DNA of 64,000 nucleotides from Rhynchonema sp. JSB1_4 (taxonomy: Eukaryota > Nematoda > Chromadorea > Monhysterida > Xyalidae), in the NCBI GenBank assembly GCA_030248065.1, contig JASAMV010003530.1, forward strand, positions 1-64,000, given 5' to 3'. Below, piece by piece: positions 24,444-36,000 of this stretch. The translations under genes were made by a program, and so were the position numbers. The notes below the pieces were generated by a model. That model ran no database searches and had not been told where the DNA came from. It worked only from the letters and a program-made list of their open reading frames with translations. Numbering within the stretch: the first letter of the stretch is position 1; each line of letters begins with the position of its first letter.

Positions 24444-25938
24444 CCGTAAAAACCTAAACAGAAGGGGGGCTCTATTAACTCACTGACCCCATTTTGGGAG
24501 GGCTCTATTGCGGCGGGGGCTCTATTGCGGGGGGCTCTATTAATTCACTGACCCGAACCTGAAAAAATTGTTCCCAGAAATACCACCAAAAACCCCTAAA
24601 AAGGGGTTTGGAAGGATGTTTTTTCGTTTGTAGTCGCATTTATTCGTGTCTGTTCGTCAATAAGAGGCGTATTATGTGTTCCGAACGAACAACAAACGTG
24701 CATAAATTTACCTGTGCACCACTATCAAGCGTTAATACACTACTGTATAGGGGATGTTTACTTAAAGTGACTCTACAATTGGTCGTTGACCGCGTTTGTT
24801 TGCAGTCATTTTTTCAGAAAATTAAGACTAGGTATCAGAAACCCAGATTTAGGAAATAGATTTTCAGGTCGCTGCTTTGTGATGTTTCACGGAACCCACA
24901 CATTTTTACAGGAGGAGAAAAAATGAAAAAAAGTTTGAGGCAGGCCTGTGCGAAACACAAGGTAATCCAATAGAAGATATTTTCAGCGTTTTATACTCAG
25001 ACGTTTTTCTGTTAAACGAGATATAAAGCATTGTGCGAAACGCCATGTGTGATAAATAATAAACGAAACACTCCAAAAAATCAAGCCTTTTTAAAGCACC
25101 CTTTTACTCTAGCATAATATTAAGCATCTGTGGTGAATGAAATAAGTTGTCAATTAGAAATATAAATCGTCTAATTATCTAGTATTCAGGATGTGCTTTT
25201 CGTTTTTCAAAACCCTACACAGCTCACACAATGTTTACCACAACATGCGCAAGGCAGCCATTCAGACCACGCACAGCGCACACACAACGACAACACACAG
25301 CCGGCCGGGGATAATGTTTCAGCTTTGTGTGTGCGCGCTGTGGGAATGGGTGCCTTGCGCATGTTGTAGTAAACATTGTGTGAGCTGTGTAGGGCTTTGA
25401 AAAACGAAAAGCACATCCTAAATACTAGATAATTAGACGATTTTTATTTCTAATTGACAACTCATTTCATTCACCACAGATGCTTAAAATTATGCTGGAG
25501 TAAAAGGGTGCCTTAAAAAGGCTTGATTTTTTGGAGTGTTTCGTTTATTATTTACCACACATGGCGTTTCGCACAATGTTTTATATCACATTTAACAGAA
25601 AAACGTCTGAGTATAAAACGCTGAAAATATCTTCTATTGGATTACCTTGTGTTTCGCACAGGCCTGCCTCAAACTTTTTTCATTTTTTCCCCTCCTGTAA
25701 AAATGTGTGGGCTCCGTGAAACATCACAAAGCAACGACTTGAAAATCTATTTCCTAAATCTGGGTTTCTGATACCTAGTCTTCATTTTCTGAAAAAATGA
25801 CCGCAAACAAACGCGGGCAACGATCAATTGTAGAGTCACTTTAAGGGGGGCTCTATTAATTCATTCACTGACCCCTTTTGGGGGCGCTGTATTACGGGGG
25901 GGGGCTCTTTTCCGGGGGCTGTATTTAGGTTTTTACGG
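24444..25938. mobile_element. 1.5-kb TA-flanked foldback element (giant hairpin)
   Basis: Ends CCGTAAAAACCTAAA and complement, flanked by TA at 24442-24443 and 25939-25940. Most of the element is a near-perfect inverted repeat with its dyad near 25304. Both strands therefore show almost the same short frame starting MCFSFFK. The terminal stretches GGGGCTCTATTAA-TCACTGACCCC are shared with the smaller relative at 38273-38680. An uninterrupted copy of the host repeat exists near 3645-3670. Confidence 0.88.
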
Positions 25939-26079
25939 TATGGGAAATTTTTGAGTTTTTGGAGAAACCCCCCTTGGTATGGAAATTTTTGATTTTTGGG
26001 GGTATGTGTGGGAAATTTCCCGAAAATTGGGCTGGGTATGAGAAAATTTCGATTTCTCAACGACACCACTGCACTGCAC

Positions 26080-26487
26080 CAGTGTAGTTCCTGGGGGGAG
26101 GGGGCCCCCCTCAGGTACGTCAGCCAATTTTCATGGGTCGAATGTTGAGAAAAGTCCAAAAAGCCAAAAAATTCGAAAATTTTCTGCAGAATACTTATTT
26201 CTTCACAATGACTGGAAAAGGTCAAGAATTAGAAACGTTAAAAATGCGCGAAGCGCAAAAATTTTTAAAATTTTGCTTCAAGAGTGCAAATTTTCTTCGA
26301 GTTCAGGTGACTTTTTCTAAGTAACTAAGTAACGGTAATTTACATTTTCCACGTAAATTACCACTACTTAAGGATATAGTGACTTACTGAAAAAAACGTT
26401 TTTTTCCAGGAAAAACTTTCAGGTCTAAAAATGCTTATTTTAGGCAAAAATTGAGGCAGGGGCCCTCTCCCTCCAGGAACTACACTG
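26080..26487. mobile_element. Degraded MITE of the CAGTGTAGTTCC family
   Basis: Ends CAGTGTAGTTCCTGG and CCAGGAACTACACTG are present, but no 8-bp duplication is found, because its left side abuts the end of another repeat (ACACCACTG). It lies just upstream of the NDUFS5 exon. Confidence 0.7.
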
Positions 26488-26572
26488 ATCGACAGAAGCG
26501 CGAAAAGCGCATGAAATCTCCGCTTCTGGACGCATCCGCCCGCGTTTTCCTTCACGAATTTTTCTTGATCAG

Positions 26573-26972
26573 TGGGCGCTCGTCAACCAAATATTCTCTT
26601 CCATTGCATTGCAGTGGAAAGAGTGTGGCTATTTCGAGACACAATACTGGAAATGCATGGAGGCGTATGGCATGAGGCTCGGACGTCGTTACTGTCATTT
26701 GGAAGGTCGCGATTTCTGGGAGTGCGCGAAACGAGAGAAAGAGGTCGGCAAAGCTCTTTTTGTTGAGTTTCATTTGACAAATTTTTCACTTTGCGAGAAT
26801 TTAGGTACAGAACATAAATGTCGATTTTCAGAAGGGTCGCTATCTGCAAATCCAGCTAGAGAAAGGCAAGCAGGCGTTGAGAGGCGAACGCGACCGCATG
26901 AATCCGTACAGACAAATCGCGCCCGAGACCTATCTGCCCGATCATTATGAGTACAGCGAAAAGTGGCGCTAA
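26573..26972 (+). CDS. NDUFS5: NADH dehydrogenase subunit NDUFS5 (15 kDa), 5' incomplete
   Basis: Accessory complex I subunit in the mitochondrial intermembrane space. Exons 26573-26743 and 26832-26972 (stop TAA) join in phase 0. A twin CX9C fold is visible: CGYFETQYWKC and CHLEGRDFWEC, with the spacing between pairs expected for NDUFS5, then a basic helix (KGRYLQIQLEKGKQAL) and a short C-tail ending EYSEKWR. About 103 residues are visible. The acceptor TTTTTCTTGATCAG before 26573 is strong, so the start codon must be in an upstream exon, possibly beyond the transposon at 26080-26487. I could not find that exon. Confidence 0.78.
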
Positions 26973-27935
26973 AAACTGGAACTGCAATTTTAGTGATAGC
27001 GTGTTTGTAAATCGTACCCAAATGTATTATCGTGTAATATATATGCACGATCGAACGATATCGTCTCATCATCTATATTCATTGTGTACATAAAATAGCC
27101 TGACAGTCCAGTCAAACCATGCATGTTGTTCAATGTCATGTTGAGGAAAGCTCTGCCGAAAGCTGTTGCTCATAAACATAACGTAGGTACTTGTTAGGTG
27201 ATGCTCTTCGTTTGACTATTTCCAGGAATATGCTTATTAATAATTCATAGCATAAGTAATAAAAGAAACCAGCTCTGTCGTTCTTATGTAAATCTTCGGA
27301 ATACCACTGGTGTTTCTGCCAGATGTTTATTATTTCTCGCTTTCTGTGCATATTTTTTTTAAGAACTACTGTTTTCGATCAGGATTAATCGCATGCTTCC
27401 GTCAAATTCATCGTTGATTTTCGAACACTCACAACATCAACGTTCGTCCTTGAAACAGAATCTGCGACATATTTATTGGGTGCTGCGAGTGCGCGAACTT
27501 GTCGGGGCCCGGGTGTGTCTGCAGCACAGACGTGGTGGCGTGCATAGCAGCTTGGTGACCATTGGTTGGTGAACTGTTGTTGTCTGCTCACGCGCATGGT
27601 TTATTTTTTAAATTTCGCTCATTCCTTTCGCTACGTCGCGCTTTTCAAGTAAACAAAGACGTTTTAAGAAGTTCACTGCATATGGCAAGTGATCCCGTAC
27701 ACCATTTACAAAATGCAAGTGTCTGCAAAAGTAAGCCATGCGTTCACAAAAATGTTTTGGTGTTTGCGTAATTAAAAACCACCTGCTTCAAGCGTGCGTC
27801 GCTCGCTCAATTGGTTATCAGAGCTGTAAAGAAGATTCCAAACATCAAATAAATTTAACAAATATTATTCCAGAACGTCAACTTCGTAATCGAGAGTCCG
27901 GTCTGTGCCCGGGTCCAGCTCTTTGACCGTGAATG
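26973..27935. other. Spacer between NDUFS5 and DET1
   Basis: No coding exon is firmly supported. A minus-strand TTCTGTTTCA occurs at 27451-27460. The promoter and 5' UTR of DET1 should lie at the right end. Confidence 0.4.
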
Positions 27936-30900
27936 ATGTCCAGCCAACAACACCCAGTCCAAAGCATCGATCGTGAATTAGCGAGCAAATGTCGCAAACG
28001 TGTCAGACAGCCGTTGAGTGTCCGGCTGCGGACAAGGGAGACCCATGCCGGATACCGGCCATGCCCTTCGCTTTGGCATCTGGTTGGTGATTTGGGGTTG
28101 TTGAAATGACTGGTTGAAAGTTCGATAGGCACCAACAAATTTGGTGATCGGATTGCCAGTCCCGCGCGATTGATCTTTTTTGTTTCGCTATTATCGATAT
28201 GAACAGATAGAGGGGGTCAATTGCTGGGACCGGCGTGAAACAGTTCCCAGGCCAAACCCCATCTACGCTTGTCAAACTTGGCATCAGTAAATATCATGAT
28301 GTCCTCAAAGGTTGTGGTGCTTGTGGCACGCGTAACGCGTTGATCACTGGCGGGTTTCGGCTCCTGCCGTCGCGCCCGGAGCCATCGTCAGAGACGAAGC
28401 GCACGGATCTGCAGACAACAAAACACCAACAGAATCTGTTTTGGGGTCTGCAGATGATCCGTCCGCTTCGTCTCTGACGATGGCTCCGGGCGCAAACCAA
28501 GGGTTAGACGGCAGGAGCCGAAACCCGCCAGGGATCAACGCGTTATGCGTGCCACAAGCACACAACGTTTGATTAAACCTCGCTTTGTGCAAGCGCAGTG
28601 CAGCCACAAGCAAACCGCGATGTCCTTCTCGTTAAAAAAAACTTCGATAACAATGTTTGTTTGATACCGGCATTCATGAGCTAACTTCTCCAGCAGACTA
28701 ACGCAGAAATGCGCTTGCAGAAACGTCAACTGAGCACCTACCAGCTGCCGCATGCCACTGTTGTCAACGTCAGCAAACCAGACGTTTTTTTGCGAAAGTT
28801 CAGCCCGGACGGTCGTTGGCTGCTCGCGGTGTCGGCGTCGCAGACTAATTTAGTTGGTGTTTTGTGATTTTTCTCTTGGGGTTCGGTTCATGTGCTTTAC
28901 TTGGTTGCCGGTACGGTATCAATGTTAAACAATGTTGGAATCTGGCTCGCCTACTTGCTCGATCAGCGTAAAGACGTTCAGTTCACGCAGTTGCATCGGT
29001 CAAATTCTGAAAATCCGTAGCAACAAGAGTCACGTGACCGAGACAAATCATCTGCGATCCGATCATGGAGAATGGCGTGCGTGGTAGCTCAATGTGTTTC
29101 AGCTGAAAAATACGCCCGTTTTCCAGCTAATCTATTCGTATCGAGGCATCAACTGTGCTGGCCAATTGTTGCATTCAACATCGGCAGTGTCGGTGGTCGG
29201 TGGCGTGGAGATTGGCTCGCAGGAAATTAGAGACGGACTTTTTGAGGTTCGACTTTTTCGCATAATTTTAGTTGTGCAGCATGGTCTTGGTTGCCCGCTT
29301 CGACTTGCGCTCGCGTCTCGCAGGTGCACCAGCTTATCGTCGTCAGTGCGAATGCCACCAGATGGTCACGTGATCCCAAAAATAATAAGGCTTTTTCGAA
29401 ACAGACGCCTCATTTTATCCAATCATTTAGACCCTGTTCACCGAACGTCACACCATCGAACTTGTGTGTCCGCTCGCATCTGACGGCTACCAGGTGAATC
29501 GCGAATTCTCCGTGTTCACAAATGACAGCAAGCACGTGATCATGGCGTCGACGCAACGAAGTGTCCGGGTTAGTTGTATGACGTTGTCTTTTGTCAGTAT
29601 GTTTTTAAGTTGCCATTTTTTACATTTTTTTACCAATTTTTCTTTGCATTTTCAGCCGGGCCAAGTTGATCGTTTCCCGCTGTTTCTGCAGTTCTACCAA
29701 ACCAACGAATCACTACAACCGTCCGAGAATGTGCCACCCGAAAATATACGATTTCACTGCGTCGACATTCAGACGGGAATGTTGTGCGATACGTATGAAT
29801 TGACCTGTGACAAGGTTGTGATTGAATTACTGCAGTTTTTTCAAACTTAATGCAAAAAGCCAGGTGATCGAGGCAAGACCGGATCATTTGATTTCGATCA
29901 TCATTTTTCTTTTCCACAAGTAACACCCATCCAGCTGATGTTTCATTCAGGTGCTGCTGACCAGTTCCTGTGGCGTTCATCTCTACGAACGAACCCTGGT
30001 GGTACTGTCACTGCAGCATCAGAACATCTACCTGTTCCATGTGAGATTTTTCTTTATCTACGATCGATGAAGTTCGGGTGATAAATTTTTCTGTCGATTT
30101 TGCGCCAGATCCACCACGACACGGGCCAGTTGCATTTGTTGCGCAAAATCGGTCGCACTGTGTTTGATGACGATGAGCCGTGGATGAATGCACACCCGCA
30201 GCATTCGCAGGCTTGATTATTTTTTGTGATTCTTTTGTTCATGGTGTTTTTACGTTTGACATTTCTTTTCCAGTTGCCCTTGTCCGAACTGAGCATGTCT
30301 GCGCTAAAACATCGATTTATGGCGTATTTGTATAAAGAAATGGCAAGGGATTCGGCAAAGTTTGTTTGTAGTTTTTTTCCCTCCTTACATTCCAACATTT
30401 CGGTCTGTCCTCTCTGCTGCGAACGAAAATTGACACTTTGTTCCCCACGTTGTCAGTATGATAGGGTATCATGGGCAGATTGGATACTATGTTTGTGGTT
30501 CACTATAGAGATTTGCACCACACAGAGGCTCATTTGAGAAAGAGAGGCTGGAGTGCTTTAGGATTTTTGTGGCTCGTTTTCTATCGGGCTGCTGATGCTA
30601 CAGAACTGCTTGACAATAGATATGACAACTCCGAGATAGACCTTCAATGTTCACCTAAAATTCCAAAAATTCTACAAACTTCTCACTTTCAGTGCTGCCG
30701 ACAACCGTCGTCGTTTCTTCGCCCAATTCGATCTGCTCCGCAGTCTCAAACTATCTCGGGTGCAACTGATCACACCCGATGTCCTGTTGATTCGATTGAC
30801 ACACGAAATCGGGCTCACGCAAAGGGGCTTGTCGCAATCGCAGGTACAAAATTGATTATTTGTGCTGTTTCTGTGGCGGACACATATTTTTTTCTTGTTT

Positions 30901-32165
30901 TTCTGATCCCACTGTCCCTTCTGGCCTTCTACGACTGGCAACGGGCAGAAGTCCTGGCCATGTCCAGTCAAAATTCGGACGAACTTTGTCGATTGTACGA
31001 ACGGAATGCGGACCTATTTCGACGACCAGGTGTGATTTGAGTGGATTTTGTTGATTTTTTTGTCTTCATCCAAAATTGTCCTATTTTCAGACGGTGCTAA
31101 TTTGATGTTTGCCTCCGATATCAACACCAGCTACATGCTTCGGTACCAACACGAGCATTTCAAACGTACGATGCGAATGAATAGGAGTGAATTGGACGTG
31201 CGTTGTTTGGCGTTTTTTGCATTATGGTCAGCACTGCATTTACGCCAAGCGCTACACATGGAGCACGTTGGAAAGTCATGTTAACGTGTACATCACTGAC
31301 AGTTGCCCGACAATAATGTCAATAGTATGCTGTAGCTATATGCATAGATCATGGTAACAAGATCGTGATCCCTTTTTACACTGGTTAGAATTAGTACTTC
31401 AGCTCTGTCACAACATAAAGTACCGTTCAAACGAACTTTATAATTGTCCAGTCGTGGTCGTTGGTGCCTGCCTTGAAATCTGATAGGGTTCCTTCTGGCC
31501 ACATGTTTGTCATCCAACCACTTTTTACCAATCCCCTTGCAGGTGACCAAACGTGTGCTGCTCAACCTTCCCTTCACGGCACCAGTCAGTCACAGTCCCT
31601 ATCTGGACGTCAATCTGTTCTCCTACAACGACAAGTACGTCTCGCCGTCCGATCGACCGAAACACGCGGCTGATTCGGCTGTGCGGTGAGAAATATTGGG
31701 CTTTGATATTTTTTGTCACTGGTCCTGTTGTTTTGATTCGCTGTAATATCAATGTTGGTGGTGGGGTCGGATCTGCCCTTATCAATATTTTTTGTGTTGA
31801 CGGTGCCAGCAACTGCGCAGATACCACTAGTTGCGGCCCATAAAAGTTTTCTATTTCGGATTGGGAAAACCATTTACTTTTGTGGAAATCAGTAGCGTCC
31901 AAATGTCTTCAGTTCAAAGTCACGTGATTGAAACACATCCGATCAGATCTAAAGGTTGACATCAGCCATGTCTTTCGTCATTTCCAGTTTCTACCACCGC
32001 GACACCGGTCAGCTGGCATTCACCCTGCAGTGCGGTGTACCGCAACCCAATGCCCCGGCCGTATCCGCACTGATTGCCTACGTCTGGCATCCCTATGACG
32101 CGCTGTGTCTGTCTATGCAACGCAACAATGCCGTTAATGTGCATCTGCCGTTTGTTGGTGATTGA
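27936..32165 (+). CDS. DET1: DET1 homologue (CRL4 E3 ligase co-adaptor), 13 exons, complete
   Basis: DET1 works with COP1 and DDB1-CUL4 to direct ubiquitination of transcription factors. Exons: 27936-28082, 28694-28852, 29127-29246, 29431-29568, 29656-29814, 29951-30040, 30109-30210, 30274-30359, 30693-30843, 30924-31029, 31091-31197, 31543-31685, 31988-32165 (TGA). All phases agree, giving 561 residues, close to the family's usual 550. Diagnostic segments: [18 protein letters not shown] near the N-terminus, [57 protein letters not shown], and a C-terminal [16 protein letters not shown]. Intron 7 is GC-AG and intron 9 appears to be GT-TG. The start MSSQQHP was chosen because it opens a frame that splices in phase; the N-terminal residues are the least certain part. 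A candidate AATAAA lies at 32285-32290. Confidence 0.93.
28309..28571. mobile_element. Palindromic MITE in DET1 intron 1
   Basis: The arms GTTGTGGTGCTTGTGGCAC and inverted copy extend inward about 115 bp (GGCGGGTTTCGGCTCCTGCC, then GGAGCCATCGTCAGAGACGA) with a short central spacer. No coding content. Confidence 0.78.
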
Positions 32166-33013
32166 CATGAAATGCACCCGTGCATTTTATGGATTTATTG
32201 GGAGAATTTCTCGAGTTCCTGAATTCTCAAGCTGGTTTTTTGTATGTACACATATTGATGCCTACCTGTTATTCCAGAGACACAAATAAAATATCAAATT
32301 TTGTTCAACCGCACACACACACGCGCGCGTTGCGAGTTTATTGTCGGGAATGGTGAAAATGTGAAACTGGAAACGGGGAATCACATACAAGAGCAAAGGA
32401 TCGGAGTGAAAAACACAGCATGAAAGATTATCCAAATACCAATATCAGTGTATGATCACACAGCAGTATTGTAGACCTCGTGTTGTGCACCTGGCTGCAG
32501 TGAGCCCTCACGACTGCTGCTCTCCAACAAACGCACCTTGGGAAGGTCGAGATGGCTGGCCGCCGTGCACTCGCTCGTCTGCAAATTTGTGCTCGTTTTG
32601 ATTTAGTAAAATTGGCTCGAAAAAAACCTGCAATGGCGCAACATTTCACACCGTTGCATGCAATAGTGTTACAGGGGACTGCACTAGCTCGCCGCCACTC
32701 AGGCTAAGAGCAAGCTCCAGATACAGTCGGGCCCCCCGCTTATTGTCACGTGATCTAGCTGTTTCGATCATCATAAAGATTGTTCACAATGCACAAGAGA
32801 AGAATGGCAACACCAGAACGATATAACGGCAAAGTTGGGTCCAACTGTCAAAGTCACTATCTGGATGGTCACATAAATTGGGGCACACTGCAAAGAATAA
32901 AACCGGATGCAATACAACACAACGACCGATGAGGTTTTGCTTGCAAGCCATGTTCGGTTGGGGGCACAACATCAGGGTGGAGTTCCTTGGTGAATCAGGC
33001 ACTCTTACTGAAT
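32166..33013. other. Spacer between convergent DET1 and glutamate receptor genes
   Basis: Holds the AATAAA at 32285 and a CA/CG dinucleotide run at 32311-32330. The final receptor exon may extend into the right part, but no stop codon could be assigned with confidence. Confidence 0.4.
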
Positions 33014-36000
33014 GTCCCATACCATGTCTTCGTGCGTGAAGGAAGTCGTTGAAACATCAGGATGTTGGTATGCACCATTCCTGTTGGTGCTCATCTGTGG
33101 CTCGAGGCTCATCACCGCCGTTAGAATGCCCTTGATTTTGGACCGGTCAGAAATATTTACGTGAAGAGAAGACTTGGCATGCAATACATACAGTGGAGGT
33201 GAACCCGCATAGAAAGCGATTTAAAATCGGACTGTAAAAACCCGCATCTACATGTACATTTTTGGAACTGGATTTTCTAAAAAGCGTTGATTTCTATGAT
33301 ATCGTGTTTGAAGCGAAAGACAACTCTGTGGTAGCCCATATTCCTTTTTCGAACAGGTGCCTTTCACCGCCAGATTTTTTCCAACTTCACTAATGTTTCG
33401 ATCACTGGCTGATCTTTCAGGAACAAAACAGGCCGACCACAAAGTTTGATATCAGCCGGAGAGCAAGCCCCAAGAACGCCCTTCAAACATTCAAACATCC
33501 CCAAGCGCAGCAGTGCCCACTTTTCGTCATCGTTCGTATTCTCAAAATCGTGTCAACTCAAAACCAACGCAAACTCACAGTCAAGTTCATCAATCTATCA
33601 GTGACATTCTGTCGTTCCTGATCAAACTGTCCGCGATAGAACAACTCTCCACAAGCAGCCAGCATCGCAGCCACCATGCCCGCGATCAGGATGTAGAATA
33701 TGCCGGCCACTTTGCTCAGGTTCAATGACACACTTTGACTGGCCTGCAAGTCTGTATAGCGTGAGTGTCTTGTTTGCAGCGTATCATTCTGAACGACGTT
33801 TTGGTTCCCGCCCACCGCTATCTCCGCCTGTTGACCAGTATCCTCTCTAGGTGTAGATTGAACTCTTTACGGTGACCGAAAATATCGAATCCCAATCATG
33901 TCACTTTTAAGAGGATACCCTCTGCGGACAGGCATTCGTTACAAACCGAAGCCTATCACATAAAATCTTCACCTAACCTTTGACAGGCCCTGTTCGCATT
34001 GACCCCGATCGTACCACCATTTGATCTCCAATTTCTTCAGTTCACCTTTCTCTTGCAATTCCAATATTGCCAAGTTGAGCGGCATTCTGAAGTCATACAA
34101 TTTCTAATGCAATTGTGTTGGAAAATTGTCAAAAACGCAAGTCCACGAACTTTAGATCCGATCCGAAGGGTGTGGCGACTCCGTAGCCCACCGAATTCAG
34201 TGGATCACCCACTTTCATTGTGTCACATGGCTTGCGTGTGTTTGCGTACTCGTTTGCCGTGCCTTCTAGCATGAATGCATAGGCACCCTGTGATGTTTCA
34301 TAGTGTTATGTGGCGGAACTGTGGCACGGTTTCAGGCGATTTCAACTGCAATCTTAAACAATCAAAATAAAGAATATTCGCCGCACAAAGTGGTAATTGG
34401 GAAGTTACCGGCAGATTGGGGAAGAAAATATAAAAAGACCACTGCGTAGACAGTCACCACAAAAAGGGCAGGTTGTATATTGGAACAACAGCCAGTTAGC
34501 GCACCTTTGACTCGCGCACTTTCTTGATGCCCTCGTCGTAGTTGTTCACAAACACAGAGGGCACTTCAGAGTTCATGAACTGCCACATTTTCTGATAGGT
34601 CGTCACGGTGGAATGCTGGGTGATGAAAATTTTTTCAGTTTTTTTCACGCTTTCACAGCATAATTTGAATAAAATTTCTATCCGTAAAATACGAAAAAAC
34701 CTGAAAGAATGCGGCGGTCGACCCGCCGCCAGCGATTCCGTACTTGATCTTTGTCTGTGCTGCCAACTTGTCGACTGAATCGATACTCGCCTAAAATTGT
34801 TGCATTTTTACTTTTTTGAAAACAACAACAACGTTTGTTGAAAAAAATTCACGAACCTCCAACTTTTCGCTGGTCAGAAACGCAGCCAGATTTGCCGTGT
34901 ATGATGCCATTAGGATCATTGTGAAGAACCACCAGGCCGATGATGCTATGCGGCCGCTGACTGATCTGAAAGCTTGCTGGAGAATTTTGAACCTGATCCT
35001 GCAACCTGAATTTTCAAGGAAATCAAATGACCTCGGCAGTATATCGGTTCCCTGATGCATCAATGCAGCCAAAGTGAACCACAAACAATTGTAGACCGAA
35101 AAGTCGTTGGACACCGAGTAACCGCCATTTGCTGTTTCCTCTAGTCGCCATTCGTAGGGACTGAATCGTGACACCAGAAAGATCACGATCGACACCTGAA
35201 AGAAGTTTGAATTTTCTAAATCCTAAATCTATTTTTGAAAAAATTCCAAAAATCGTCTACTTACACCCAAATACGCGAGGCAAATGAAGGTCCAGATCTG
35301 TTCGCTGAGCGGATGCATGAAAGCAAAAACCGAAAATTCGGCCTTGTCCGGCTTCTTGATCATGATTGTGATGCCGGTTACCTATAAAATCAATTTGATA
35401 TCATTGATTTATCAAGCATGTTCCAAATCCAAATAGTCTTGAGGATACGAACCATGAACGGCTTGCTGAAATCCACCACCCGTTCACGCTGCCTGCTGAT
35501 CGTTAATGGAGCAACGGCAATGTGGGCGCGCTATCCAGGAAGATCAGTTTTTCTTGTGGAAGTCGTTTTTGCAAAAATTTACCAAATTGTCAAAAATACT
35601 CAGAAACTATGCCCTTACCCCATCCAATAGTTCCCCGACCATCCCGTTCCACGATCCATCCGGCCTTACACCGCCGTATTTCCCATCGCCAACCAAATGG
35701 ATCCGATACGAGAAACCGATTCGCGCGGCGACCAACTGTAATTAGCTCAAAAATGAAACATTCTCTCAAGGACTCATAACAAGTTATTGATAGAAGAAAT
35801 TCATCAAAACAATGATGATCGCCAACTCTGAGCATATCGACACAGAATCCTTCGTATTGCGGATTTGGCTCTCCTTCTTCGCCAACCAACATCACGTGGG
35901 GAGCTGGAAAAAGATCTGATGTTTCATCACAGTCACAACACAATGACACGATTGAATTCATGGGTATATTCTAAAAGTCGAACAGAATTCTAAGTAGTCT

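Noticed and set aside
25191..25416. Nearly identical short proteins on both strands
   Set aside because: A consequence of the palindrome at the centre of the 24444-25938 element, not two genes.
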